A DNA stretch of 64,000 nt from Lachnospiraceae bacterium (GTDB taxonomy: Bacteria; Bacillota; Clostridia; Lachnospirales; Lachnospiraceae): NCBI GenBank assembly GCA_016284175.1, contig JAEEOJ010000031.1, positions 17,713 through 81,712 on the forward strand. Reading direction: 5' to 3'. The translations under genes were made by a program, and so were the position numbers. A model generated the notes under the pieces. It did not search any database. It was not told where the DNA came from and was given only the letters and a program-made list of their open reading frames with translations. This document shows positions 9,729 through 19,573 of the stretch, piece by piece (the stretch's first letter is position 1; every line of letters starts with the position of its first letter).

Positions 9729-10379
9729 TCAGTCAATCAGTAAAAGAGACGTAAACTTTCTGTCAAAAGTAAATTCCGACACTTCCTTTGCAAACGAAAT
9801 AAGTTCATTCTCGCTCTCTTCTGACAGTTTAAATGAAAAGACTTTGTTAACGGGCGATTCGATTATAAAATTTACCGCCTTAATCACTCCGGGTGCGAAT
9901 CTGTTTTCATCCGGAGGCGGAAGTTCACCGTTTAACTGAATGGCTTTTATCTCAAACACCGCTCTTGTGAATTTGAGTGAATGTATCGGATTTTCAAGCA
10001 CTCTCACGCCCTGATATAACAATCGTAAAAGATCCGCATCATCATTGTTTTCTCTCGAATAATAATCCGCTATCTCAAGGAAATACATTCCGTAATAAGC
10101 CATTGTGATATCGGACCTCATGCCTTCAAAATAATCGTCTATAAAAGCTTCTCTTAATGAATAAGCACTTCTTCCGGCAAACAAAGTAAATCTTCCGAAA
10201 GCAAACGGATTGGTTGCTGCCGAAAGAATTGAGTTCTGTCTCCTTGCGCCTTTTGCAAAAACAGAGATTTTTCCTTTTTCTTTTGTGAGAATTACAACTC
10301 TTCTGTCAAATTCCCCGCTCGGTTCCTGTTTTATAACCATTCCGGTCACAGACAAAAGATTATCAGAAAGATTATTCAT
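9729..10379 (-). CDS. recO: DNA repair protein RecO
   Basis: OB-fold N-terminus (VTGMVIKQEPSGEFDRRVVILTKEKGKISVFAKGARR); overlaps era. Confidence 0.9.
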   Translation of the reverse strand: MNNLSDNLLSVTGMVIKQEPSGEFDRRVVILTKEKGKISVFAKGARRQNSILSAATNPFAFGRFTLFAGRSAYSLREAFIDDYFEGMRSDITMAYYGMYFLEIADYYSRENNDDADLLRLLYQGVRVLENPIHSLKFTRAVFEIKAIQLNGELPPPDENRFAPGVIKAVNFIIESPVNKVFSFKLSEESENELISFAKEVSEFTFDRKFTSLLLID

Positions 10380-11277
10380 CCTTATCCTCAGATATAAATC
10401 CGAAATTCTTTAAAAGAAACTCCGAGTCTCTCCAGTTTTCTTTAGTTTTGACAAAAAGTTTTAAATTAACTTTTTTATCAACCATCTTTTCAATATCGAT
10501 TCTGGCCATAGAGCCTATTTCTTTTATCTTCGATGCGCCCTTGCCTATTATCATACCCTTGTGTGTGTCTCTTTCACAGATAATGCTGGCTTCAATATCG
10601 CAGACATTTTTCGAAAAGCTCATTGTTTCAATAACAACTGCAATTCCGTGAGGGATTTCATCACCCAGGCATCTTAAACACTTTTCTCTGATAATCTCTG
10701 ATACAATCTGTCTCTCCGGCTGATCTGTCAGAGTCTCGGGATCATAAAAGAAAGGTCCTTCGGGAATGAATTTTTCCAGCACTTCAAGAAGTGTATCCAT
10801 ATTCTTGCCGTTCTTGGCCGAAAGGGGAATTACATCCGCAAAATCCATCTGTTTGGAAAAGAGTTCGATTGCTTTGAAAACCTTTTCTTTTTCGTACTTG
10901 TCAGTCTTTGTTAAAACAAGTATTACCGGAATACTTACAGTACGCAAAAGAGAGAGGATGTTTTCATCCTGCTCTCCCAAATGAGGGTCTGCCTCTGTTA
11001 AATAGAGGCAGACATCCGATTCATTAAATGTTCTTTTTGCTGCAGATACCATGCTTTCGCCGAGTTTGTTCTTCGCTTTGTGAAGTCCCGGTGTATCTAC
11101 AAAGACCATCTGTACATTGCCCTTTGTATACACAGTCGAAATTCTGGTTCTGGTTGTCTGGGGTTTGCTCGATGTAATGGCAATTTTCTGACCGATGATT
11201 TTATTCATCAGTGTACTCTTACCTACATTGGGTCTGCCGATAATCGATACAAATCCGGATTTAGTTTTATTTTCCAT
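10372..11277 (-). CDS. era: GTPase Era
   Basis: GRPNVGKST, DTPGL, TKTD motifs and C-terminal KH domain. Confidence 0.97.
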   Translation of the reverse strand: MENKTKSGFVSIIGRPNVGKSTLMNKIIGQKIAITSSKPQTTRTRISTVYTKGNVQMVFVDTPGLHKAKNKLGESMVSAAKRTFNESDVCLYLTEADPHLGEQDENILSLLRTVSIPVILVLTKTDKYEKEKVFKAIELFSKQMDFADVIPLSAKNGKNMDTLLEVLEKFIPEGPFFYDPETLTDQPERQIVSEIIREKCLRCLGDEIPHGIAVVIETMSFSKNVCDIEASIICERDTHKGMIIGKGASKIKEIGSMARIDIEKMVDKKVNLKLFVKTKENWRDSEFLLKNFGFISEDKDE

Positions 11278-11289
11278 GTTACTCCGATT

Positions 11290-12468
11290 TTATTGCTTTT
11301 CTTCGGTTTTAACTTCTTCTTTCTTATCTTCTGCTTTGGCTTCTTCTTTCTTTTCTTCGGCTTCAACCTTTTCAGCTACCGTAGCAAGTTTTTCTTTATC
11401 TTTCTTAACCTTTTCAAGATAAGCCTGATCTTTTTTTGCTTTCTTTTTTGCTACTTTTACGATGATAAGTACAATGATAAAGATAATTACTACAGGTATA
11501 GCGAGGCAAAGGAGTCCGCGGATGATGTAAGGAAGGTTGACGATAAGTCTGATAAAGAAATCTCTTGTATCAACTAATACATCCTTAACACTTGTAGCAA
11601 AGCCTTCTTTAAGTTCCTGTCCGGGGGTCTTCTCTTCAATTACTGTAGGTGTAAGAACCTTAACTTCGTTAATGTTGAAATTAACTGTAGCGTAATCAAC
11701 AAGATCATCATAAACTCTTAAAGAAGATTCCATTGATTCGATATTGTATCTTACTTCTGTAAGTCTCTGTGTAAGGTATGTGATATCTTCGATTGTTTCA
11801 GCTTTTTCAAGAAGAGCAAGTAAGCTTTCCTGCTCAGCCTTGTACATTTCTTTTTTGCTTTCGGTATCAACATAACTTAAGGTTACGTCTCTGGTGGATG
11901 TAGTCTTCTGCGTTACATTTCCTATACCTGAAACATTATTTACAAAGCCTTCCAAAGCGGTATCCGGAACACGAACGGTAATTGTAGCGTATTTGCTCTG
12001 ATTGGAATTGTTGTAAAGACTTCCATTATAAGAATATTCACTTTCAATGTATCCGCCGACCGAATTGATCTGATTGCGAAGGTTTGCAATAGTTTCATCA
12101 AAGCTTACAGTTTCTATTGTCATATCAACAGTCTTAATAAGCTTTCTGTTCTGAGCTACCGAAGCATTAGCCTGAGTCTCGCTAATCGGTGTAGACATAT
12201 TACCAACGCTGTAACTGCCTTCTTCATCATATAATTCAGCTTCAGTCGCATACTCATAATCATCATAATAATCAGCTCCAGTCGCATACTCATAATCATC
12301 ATAATAATCATAGGATGCACCGGCTGTCGCAGGTGCAGCTTCGTTTAATGCATATTTTGCAAGTGAAGTTTCAGAAGTGTTATTACCTCCACATGCAACC
12401 ATCGTTGAAGCCATAGCAATCATTGCGCCTGTCACAGATAATTTTTTAATCAGTTCACTTTTCTTCAT
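11290..12468 (-). CDS. DUF4349-type lipoprotein
   Basis: lipobox TMVACGG; ISETQA..NRKLIKTVDMTIET..; C-terminal TM and charged tail. ORF called from 12528, but GGAGGAAAAGATT precedes ATG at 12468. Confidence 0.8.
   Translation of the reverse strand: MKKSELIKKLSVTGAMIAMASTMVACGGNNTSETSLAKYALNEAAPATAGASYDYYDDYEYATGADYYDDYEYATEAELYDEEGSYSVGNMSTPISETQANASVAQNRKLIKTVDMTIETVSFDETIANLRNQINSVGGYIESEYSYNGSLYNNSNQSKYATITVRVPDTALEGFVNNVSGIGNVTQKTTSTRDVTLSYVDTESKKEMYKAEQESLLALLEKAETIEDITYLTQRLTEVRYNIESMESSLRVYDDLVDYATVNFNINEVKVLTPTVIEEKTPGQELKEGFATSVKDVLVDTRDFFIRLIVNLPYIIRGLLCLAIPVVIIFIIVLIIVKVAKKKAKKDQAYLEKVKKDKEKLATVAEKVEAEEKKEEAKAEDKKEEVKTEEKQ
12243..12310. repeat. two direct copies of a 32-bp sequence, period 36 bp, inside the DUF4349 gene
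   Basis: cagtcgcatactcataatcatcataataatca at 12243-12274 and 12279-12310; encodes YDDYEYAT repeats. Confidence 0.9.
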
Positions 12469-12572
12469 AATCTTTTCCTCCGTTAAATTTCCGATAATCT
12501 CCGAAATTTTATTAATCGTTTGATACATACACGAAATTAAAGCTATTATTTATGGGAAAATCTTAAAATTTT

Positions 12573-15488
12573 TTATACGAGATTTAAAACCTTGTCAAAT
12601 AAGCCTTCGTTTTCCTTGATTTTACCTTCTGCTCCGACTACACAGATGTACTCTTTTTCAAATGCTGCTTTTATTCTTTCAGCAAGTTCTCTGATATCTT
12701 CCATGCTGCAGGATAAAATCTCGTCTCTGGCCTTCTGTCTGTCTTTCTCTTCAACACCGATCAAGAAGTAAACACAGTTTGCTTTACCTTCCGTAGATGC
12801 CGTCTGAGGCACATCTATATCGGAAATAGCACCTATTATAAACTGATTCATCTGTCTTTCGCTGCATTCGAAGTTTTCAACATAGTCAGCAAGTTCTCTG
12901 TAAATACGAAGCGTATTGTTTATATGAGGGTCTCTGTATGATACCAGTGAGCAAAGTCCCGAAATCGTAAAATTAGCAAAACATCCGTATGCACCGCCCT
13001 CAACTCTGACATTGTTCCAGAGATAATCATAAGCCATTATCGTTCTTAAAACATTGAAAGCGCCTGTATATTTATATCCCTTGGAAATATATTCACCGGA
13101 CATTGCAACGAACTGAACCTGTCCGGGGAATATAAATGCTTCGTTTCCTTCATTGCAGTCAACTTCGATTGAACTCTTTTCAATCTCGCCTGTGTAAAGA
13201 CGGTCGATAAAGGCTTTGAGTTCTTCATCAAGTTCATTCTGTTTATCCAAAGGTGATGTCAGATTAATAAAAAGATTTTCTTTTCTTAAAATCACCGGTA
13301 AAAGATACTTAAATTCTTCAATTATCTTTATTAATGAATTATCTTTATCTTTTTCAAGCTCAGAGATAAATTTAACGGCATCCATACCAATGGATATGTC
13401 ATTTATCTTAAACATCTTGTCAAAGTACGAAGTTGCTCTTGTAAGTGCAACTGTATGCGGTGAGGATATTAACATACTCTCGCCCTGTGACTTAAGTTCA
13501 GACAAATACTCTCCGATTTTTTCTTTATCATCGAGAACACTGTTAAAAAGAACATCCGAAAGCAGTTCAAATACTTTCTTTTTGTTTTCATACAGGAACT
13601 TGATATTTATTTCAAAGAATGATTTCATTTCACCTGTTTTTATATTTCTGCAGGTGTTAAATGACATATTCATTCCGCCTGTATTAAGCTTTATTTCATT
13701 CGACAGCTCGCCGTAACTTAAATTCTTTGTATCGAGTCTGGCAAGCATATTCGCAAGCAGAGGCATGTATCTTATATGTTCAAGCGAAATCGAATTGACA
13801 TCAAAAAGTAATGTAAGATAAGCGATACCTGATGTGAAGATATCCTGCTTTAAAAAATTAACGCCTTCCAGATCATACAGTTTGTTCTTGTCAGGTCTGG
13901 TTTCTTTTTTAATATCCGAAACCTTTAAGAGTTTAATCTTTTCAAGATCTTCCTGCTTATCCGGAGTTTTCTGATACTCCTTTAAAGCCTTTGTATCTTC
14001 AACTATTTTTTCTATTTCTTCTTTTGAAAGACTTTCCTTCTTTGCTTTTAATGCATCCGCAAGTTCACTCTCTTTCTTAAGAGTAAGACCTTTTACGGGA
14101 ACGCCCATACAGAAGATACAGTGGTTGTTTTCAAGGAAATATTTTTTAAGCAGCTTTTCAAAATAGTCTGTTTCAACCGCTTCTTTTAATTTCTTATAGG
14201 TCTCAAGGCTTTCCATATGGTAAAGTGCAAGATAATCATCGTATAGCCATGACTCTAAAAGATCTAATCCGTAAGCAAGTCCCTTGGGAATACGTCCGAA
14301 ATCTGCTTCCCTGTATTTAAACTCTTCTCTCACAAGAAATGCTAAAAGAGTCTTCTTATCAAAGCCTTCGCGAACTGTTCTTTCAAGCTCATCGTTAATA
14401 ATTCTTAAAAACTCATCCTTATCTTCTTTATTGGCACCTTTAGCATAAAAGCCGAAAAGATTCTGCTTAATAGAACAGTCACTGGAAGCATATACTTCAT
14501 CACCTATTCCTGCATCAAGCAAAGCTTTTCTTAAAGGCGCTGCGGGATTGCCGCTGAATGCGTATTCGAACGCTCTTAAAACAATCGGCAGTTCCTTATC
14601 CGAATAATCCGAAAAGCAGTAAGTAAGATTAAGATATGTCTTATCTTCATCGTCTTCGTTTTCCGTCAAAGGATACTCGATAACGGCCTCTCTTCTTTCA
14701 TTAAAAGGCTCCTGAGTGGAAATATTCGAAGAAACTTCTATCTGCTCGTATTTGGATAAATACTCTTTGTCGATATATTCAAGTCTTTCAGCCATATCAC
14801 AGTTTCCGTAGAGGAAAATGTAGCTGTTTGAAGGATGATAATATTTAGAATGAAAATCAAGGAAATCTTCGTATGTTAAATCGGGAATAACATCCGGATC
14901 TCCGCCGGATTCAACACCGTAAGGTGTATCTGGGAAAATCGAATTCATTATCTGACGTTCAACTATATCGTCAGGATCAGAGAAAGCACCCTTCATTTCC
15001 GAATAAACAACACCATTTATGGTCAGTTCATCATCAGCATTTTCAAGTTCGTAATGCCAGCCTTCCTGTCTGAAGATCTTTTCTTCCTTGTAGATGTTAG
15101 GATGAAAAACAGCATCAAGATAAACATCCATTAAGTTCTTAAAATCAAAATCATTGCAGCTTGCAACGGGATAAACAGTCTTATCCGGATATGTCATTGC
15201 ATTTAAAAATGTATTGAGACTTCCTTTGCAAAGCTCAACAAACGGATCTTTTATGGGATATTTATCGCTTCCGCAAAGCACGGTATGCTCTACAATGTGA
15301 GCAACACCTGTCGAATCCTTCGGAGGTGTTCTGAAACCAATGTAAAAGACTTTGTTTTCTTCTTCATTGGGCATCACAACAACTCTCGCACCGGTTCTTT
15401 TATGAGTTAAAACATATGCGTCGCTGTTAATATCACTTAAAAATTTATGCTCTTTTATTTCATAAGTCTGAAGTTCTTCAAGCTTCAT
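12573..15488 (-). CDS. M16C-family zinc metallopeptidase (presequence protease-like)
   Basis: 971 aa; HIVEHTVLCGSDKYPIKDPF (HxxEH inverted zinc motif), GGAYGCF. Confidence 0.94.
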   Translation of the reverse strand: MKLEELQTYEIKEHKFLSDINSDAYVLTHKRTGARVVVMPNEEENKVFYIGFRTPPKDSTGVAHIVEHTVLCGSDKYPIKDPFVELCKGSLNTFLNAMTYPDKTVYPVASCNDFDFKNLMDVYLDAVFHPNIYKEEKIFRQEGWHYELENADDELTINGVVYSEMKGAFSDPDDIVERQIMNSIFPDTPYGVESGGDPDVIPDLTYEDFLDFHSKYYHPSNSYIFLYGNCDMAERLEYIDKEYLSKYEQIEVSSNISTQEPFNERREAVIEYPLTENEDDEDKTYLNLTYCFSDYSDKELPIVLRAFEYAFSGNPAAPLRKALLDAGIGDEVYASSDCSIKQNLFGFYAKGANKEDKDEFLRIINDELERTVREGFDKKTLLAFLVREEFKYREADFGRIPKGLAYGLDLLESWLYDDYLALYHMESLETYKKLKEAVETDYFEKLLKKYFLENNHCIFCMGVPVKGLTLKKESELADALKAKKESLSKEEIEKIVEDTKALKEYQKTPDKQEDLEKIKLLKVSDIKKETRPDKNKLYDLEGVNFLKQDIFTSGIAYLTLLFDVNSISLEHIRYMPLLANMLARLDTKNLSYGELSNEIKLNTGGMNMSFNTCRNIKTGEMKSFFEINIKFLYENKKKVFELLSDVLFNSVLDDKEKIGEYLSELKSQGESMLISSPHTVALTRATSYFDKMFKINDISIGMDAVKFISELEKDKDNSLIKIIEEFKYLLPVILRKENLFINLTSPLDKQNELDEELKAFIDRLYTGEIEKSSIEVDCNEGNEAFIFPGQVQFVAMSGEYISKGYKYTGAFNVLRTIMAYDYLWNNVRVEGGAYGCFANFTISGLCSLVSYRDPHINNTLRIYRELADYVENFECSERQMNQFIIGAISDIDVPQTASTEGKANCVYFLIGVEEKDRQKARDEILSCSMEDIRELAERIKAAFEKEYICVVGAEGKIKENEGLFDKVLNLV

Positions 15489-15510
15489 AAAATCCTTCTC
15501 CTTTAAAAAG

Positions 15511-15530
15511 CGGAGAGATTGCTCTCTCCG
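15511..15530 (-). terminator. intrinsic terminator downstream of the EAL gene
   Basis: CGGAGAGA-gcaa-TCTCTCCG then CTTTTT on minus strand. Confidence 0.8.
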
Positions 15531-15562
15531 TATTTTATTAGGTATTTAAATCCGAGTTTAAT

Positions 15563-18358
15563 TTACATTACATTATCAAGTTCCTTGCAGTATTTAGGAA
15601 TGTAAATGTAAATATTTTCAAACAGTTTGGAGGCAGTTGCCATATACTGGTACGAACCTTCTTCCGTTTCAATCTTCTTGTTATAGAATTCGGTATCTGT
15701 AATAATCTTCTGGAATACAGGAACATCATACTGGTTAACGGGATCGGGCGAGTTGCCTAAATCCGCATAGATATTACCGCCTGTAATCTCAAGTCTGCCC
15801 TTCATACCGCCAAGGCTGACAGGATTTGCTGCAAGTAATACAACCTTATGAACACCGTTCTGGATTCTTGTCATGCCGTAGCCGTGATATGTTCCGATAC
15901 CGCCGACTTCAGAGCCTTCAACATAGATAAATACCTGCTCAGCCGAGCTTCTGATATCCATATCTCCGTCAAGTGAACCGATACCCATACCGCTCATTGA
16001 ATGTACGTTACATGATACAAATCCGGAATTGATGTAAATTCTTCCCTTACCATACTGCAGTACACCGATACCTGTAGCACGGCTTCCGGAAGCTTCAAGT
16101 TCTATATCTGCACTGGTATTGATTTCTACCCTGCCTTCCATGGAACCGATACCGATTGCATCGGCACCCGAGGCTGAAATAGCCACATGGGACTGATTGA
16201 CAATAATCTGTGTATATCCCTGAAGCGAACCTATTCCGACTACTCTTGAACCGTTTACGATGATTTCAACATTACCGGAATCAAGCTTAATCTTGGAATT
16301 TTCATCAGCAAGATAACCGCCGATTGCAAATGCCTGATCAGAGTTGGCTTCAATTCTAAGTGTACCTGTACCTTCGAAACTGATATCTCCGTAAGGTGTC
16401 TTTTCATCAGAACCGGTACCGATACCGATACCGTTGTTGTGATCAACTCTGATGGTAAGATTACCCTTGCCCTGGATGATGAGTCTCGATGTGGAAGGAA
16501 CTTTGATACCTTCATAAGAGAATATGTTGTTACCCTCAAGAGTAAGTGTAACAAATGAATTCTCACCGATTTCAATGGTAGGATTGTTTCTTCCTCGTAT
16601 ATTAACATCCTTAAGATTGATAATGGTTTCTTTATTATCGGGAACCTTAATGGACATGTTAACTTCTTTTTTGCTCTTAAGTCCGACAAGATTAACCGAA
16701 GGCTGTTCGACGATAATCTGTGAATAGAAATCGAGAGCAAGGTTGATAAGAGAAACCGTCTCGAAATTGCCGGGTGTATAGGACTTGTTTTCAAGAGCAA
16801 GCTTGGCGAGTTTAAGGTTGATGGCCATAATCTCGTCTTCTATTTCAGATGAAATCGAATCTGCTATAACGCTGTTGGGACGTCCTGTATAGAAGCCCTG
16901 GATTAAGTGACAGCCAAGTTGGATAACCATCTGAAGTTCATCGGGAGTTTCAACGCCTTCTGCAAGAATCTTCATGCCATGATTGTTGCCGAACGAAATT
17001 GTATTGGAAACAATCTGCTGTTTTCTCGAGTCTGTATCGATACCCATGATGATGGAATGGTCAATCTTGATATAATGCGGCGAGTTATTAAGAAGCGTGG
17101 ATGCATTCGAATAACCTGTACCGTAATCATCAAGTGCAAGTTCACATCCGGACTTCTTCATGTACTTGTGTACCGTCTCGCATGAATCTTCTGACTGCAT
17201 ACCGTTTTCGGTAATCTCTATAACGAGGTTTTTCATAACGTCCTTGTATTGAACATACAAATCGTTAAACTCGTCTTCTTTTATGATAACTGTGGGAATT
17301 GAGTTAATGAAAAGCTTGCGGTTTTCGAAAATCGATGCATTCTCATTCATAATCTTAAGTACGTTAAAGAATGTATAATGCTCCACTTCGTAAAGTCTGT
17401 CGTTTCGCTCAGCCATTTCAAGAACGTCAACAGGCGAGAAACCGATTTCCTTGTTGGTTCTCATAAGTGCTTCATAAGCATAAATCTTACCTGTTTTGGC
17501 AGATACGATAGGCTGGAAATTATACTGAAGTTCATTGCCGTCAAGAATCTTTTTAATCTTGTCGTTTCTTAAGTACTCTGTTTCCTGACGCTTTAAGGCA
17601 TCCTGTGAGAAGTAATGAGGCTCGCTCTTTGAGAACATGGATGCTTCCATTGCAGCGAATCCTGCATATGTTAAAAGATCTTCATAGATTTTACCCTGGC
17701 TGGAAGATGCATAACCACAGTAAACACAGAAGTTTTCGGATGATGGCAAATGAAGAAGAATCGCATTGATCTCATCCATAAGGTTCTTATGGTAAGTCTG
17801 GATATCTTTTAACTCGACTTCATTGGTCATAACCAGAAATTCATGTCCGGATTTACAGCCTAAAGTTACGAATCTTTCGCCCATTCGTTTCTGATACATC
17901 TTAAATACTTCGCCGATTTCCGCTTTAATATCAGCCGCTTTCTGTGAACCCACGAAATGACGGAGATGTTCAAGACCTTCTATTTCAAAAATTGCCAGAT
18001 AAACATCGGACATTGAAATAGCAAGCTGCTGTATGGCCTTATCCGAAAACGTATCAAGATAAAGCAGACCCGTCTCGGGATCTACATCAGCAGAATCTGT
18101 GATATTTAAGAAAATGGGTAAATCTTCTCTCTGAAAGGCCTTTACCATTTTAAACGCAATGAAAAGACCGACAATAAAGAATGCTGCTCCCAGTATGAAA
18201 TATGCGAGTGCAAACCAGGTAAGTCTGAAGAATGCATAAATATAATATGCGCCTACTGCAAATAAAAGAAAGGCAAGCACTATAAAAATATTCTCGATAA
18301 TGAGAAAATATCGTATTTTTTTATATCCGCTGACCTTCTTGTCCTGTTCTAAATCCAT
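15563..18358 (-). CDS. membrane-anchored degenerate GGDEF + EAL protein with C-terminal predicted beta-helix repeat domain
   Basis: two N-terminal TM segments; SGHEF in the GGDEF position; YEALMR, EITE, DDYGTGYS, AEGVET, QGFYTGRP EAL motifs; C-terminal recurring (G)IG(S/T) repeats. Confidence 0.9.
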   Translation of the reverse strand: MDLEQDKKVSGYKKIRYFLIIENIFIVLAFLLFAVGAYYIYAFFRLTWFALAYFILGAAFFIVGLFIAFKMVKAFQREDLPIFLNITDSADVDPETGLLYLDTFSDKAIQQLAISMSDVYLAIFEIEGLEHLRHFVGSQKAADIKAEIGEVFKMYQKRMGERFVTLGCKSGHEFLVMTNEVELKDIQTYHKNLMDEINAILLHLPSSENFCVYCGYASSSQGKIYEDLLTYAGFAAMEASMFSKSEPHYFSQDALKRQETEYLRNDKIKKILDGNELQYNFQPIVSAKTGKIYAYEALMRTNKEIGFSPVDVLEMAERNDRLYEVEHYTFFNVLKIMNENASIFENRKLFINSIPTVIIKEDEFNDLYVQYKDVMKNLVIEITENGMQSEDSCETVHKYMKKSGCELALDDYGTGYSNASTLLNNSPHYIKIDHSIIMGIDTDSRKQQIVSNTISFGNNHGMKILAEGVETPDELQMVIQLGCHLIQGFYTGRPNSVIADSISSEIEDEIMAINLKLAKLALENKSYTPGNFETVSLINLALDFYSQIIVEQPSVNLVGLKSKKEVNMSIKVPDNKETIINLKDVNIRGRNNPTIEIGENSFVTLTLEGNNIFSYEGIKVPSTSRLIIQGKGNLTIRVDHNNGIGIGTGSDEKTPYGDISFEGTGTLRIEANSDQAFAIGGYLADENSKIKLDSGNVEIIVNGSRVVGIGSLQGYTQIIVNQSHVAISASGADAIGIGSMEGRVEINTSADIELEASGSRATGIGVLQYGKGRIYINSGFVSCNVHSMSGMGIGSLDGDMDIRSSAEQVFIYVEGSEVGGIGTYHGYGMTRIQNGVHKVVLLAANPVSLGGMKGRLEITGGNIYADLGNSPDPVNQYDVPVFQKIITDTEFYNKKIETEEGSYQYMATASKLFENIYIYIPKYCKELDNVM

Positions 18359-18388
18359 AAATAATTATTCCCCATAGTTTGATATTTT

Positions 18389-18417
18389 ATTATACCAAAA
18401 CTACGGGGAAAACACAA
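18389..18417 (-). promoter_or_regulatory. predicted promoter of the EAL gene
   Basis: minus strand TTGTGT - 17 bp - TATAAT. Confidence 0.6.
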
Positions 18418-18418
18418 G

Positions 18419-18817
18419 TTAAGTCGAGAAAGCAAGAAGTGCTAATTTATTGAAAACTATTTCTTCGTCAAAATACTTTTCATCGGACGAATGAAGCTCT
18501 AAGTATTCGTCTGCAGTAAGTGTTTTTGATTTGTAAACTTCCTTACCGTTCTTTTCGGAATATACGCCTACTTTGAATTTAAGTTTAAGCTGTTTTACAG
18601 CCTGATAAACAAAATCTTCGCTGTTTATGTTTGCAAGAAGATCGCAGATTTTTGCATTCCTCTGTTCTTCTTCTCCGAAAAACTTGTTAAACACAGCTTT
18701 GACCTTAAAAGGAACATCTTCGAATGCCATCAATTCGGCGACACTCATCTGTGCTCCGACATATATATGAGTCATATCCTGTACGACTGCTTTAAACTCT
18801 CTGTTAATCTGTTCCAT
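18419..18817 (-). CDS. hypothetical protein, 132 aa
   Basis: ORF closely spaced (6 bp) behind the sigma-like gene. Confidence 0.65.
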   Translation of the reverse strand: MEQINREFKAVVQDMTHIYVGAQMSVAELMAFEDVPFKVKAVFNKFFGEEEQRNAKICDLLANINSEDFVYQAVKQLKLKFKVGVYSEKNGKEVYKSKTLTADEYLELHSSDEKYFDEEIVFNKLALLAFST

Positions 18818-18823
18818 ATTTTT

Positions 18824-19561
18824 TTATTTAGGTTCGTCAATAATTTCAATACCGCCGGTAATCTGCAAAACCTCTTTAATAAAGTCTTCTTCAAAATCAC
18901 CGAATTTGCAGAGTTCTTCAATGGTCACGTTTCTCTGAAGAGTTTCGTAAAGCTCTTTAGCCTTTTCCAACACCTCGTTAGCATTTTCGGCCCAGGTATT
19001 TTTCTTTGCGGCCTCATTGTTATCGTCGTATAAAAGCTCTTCCATTGCACTCATTATTCCGTCAGTAATAAAACCGTCGAGTTCCTTTGCGGAGTTTTTT
19101 TTATCAAGCGACTCTAAAATAACGGCCAGCGCAACATTTCCCTCGCCGATTAAATCTTCGATAGGAACGCCCGAGCCTGTGTAAAGCTTAGACATTTCAA
19201 CAATATCGTGAAGATAACTTTCAATTACCTGATCTCTTAAAATACTCTCTCCTTCGGCGAATCTTTTAAGAATGTCATGCTTTTCCTTCTGTGTGTATTT
19301 CTTTACGCCTTCAAGCTCATCAATGTACATCTGAAGGAAATCGACATCTTCCTCGTCTAAGATTTCATCGAAATCAAAGGGTTCGTCGACACCGATTTTT
19401 GCATCATAAAGGAAATTGTATATAAATTGTTTTTTCTCTTCATCCAGATTGATGTCCTTAAAATACGAATCGACATCTTCTTTGCTGACGCAGTTGCCGT
19501 TCTCTCTGCCGTATTTTAAGAGCTTATCCATCTGTGATATAAAAAGTTTTTTCTCGTCCAT
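18824..19561 (-). CDS. sigma-70-like protein lacking promoter-recognition regions
   Basis: sigma 1.1-like N-terminus; DFLQMYIDELEGVKKYTQKEKHDILKRFAEG (region 1.2-like); VIESYLHDIVEMSKLYTGSGVPIEDLIGEGNVALAVILE (2.1-2.2-like); region 3-like LYETLQRNVTIEELCKFGDFEEDFIKEVL; no region 4. Confidence 0.7.
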   Translation of the reverse strand: MDEKKLFISQMDKLLKYGRENGNCVSKEDVDSYFKDINLDEEKKQFIYNFLYDAKIGVDEPFDFDEILDEEDVDFLQMYIDELEGVKKYTQKEKHDILKRFAEGESILRDQVIESYLHDIVEMSKLYTGSGVPIEDLIGEGNVALAVILESLDKKNSAKELDGFITDGIMSAMEELLYDDNNEAAKKNTWAENANEVLEKAKELYETLQRNVTIEELCKFGDFEEDFIKEVLQITGGIEIIDEPK

Positions 19562-19573
19562 TTTTATTACCGG

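Noticed and set aside
11080-11577. 165-aa plus-strand Phe-rich ORF over era/DUF4349 genes
   Set aside because: Antisense to Lys/Glu-rich coding sequence; composition artefact spanning two real genes.
13216-13716. 166-aa plus-strand Ser-rich ORF within the M16C gene
   Set aside because: Antisense shadow of a conserved peptidase; no start signal.
16255-16800. 181-aa minus-strand ORF in an alternative frame of the EAL/beta-helix gene
   Set aside because: Overprinted frame over a repeat-rich domain; no independent RBS or family motif.
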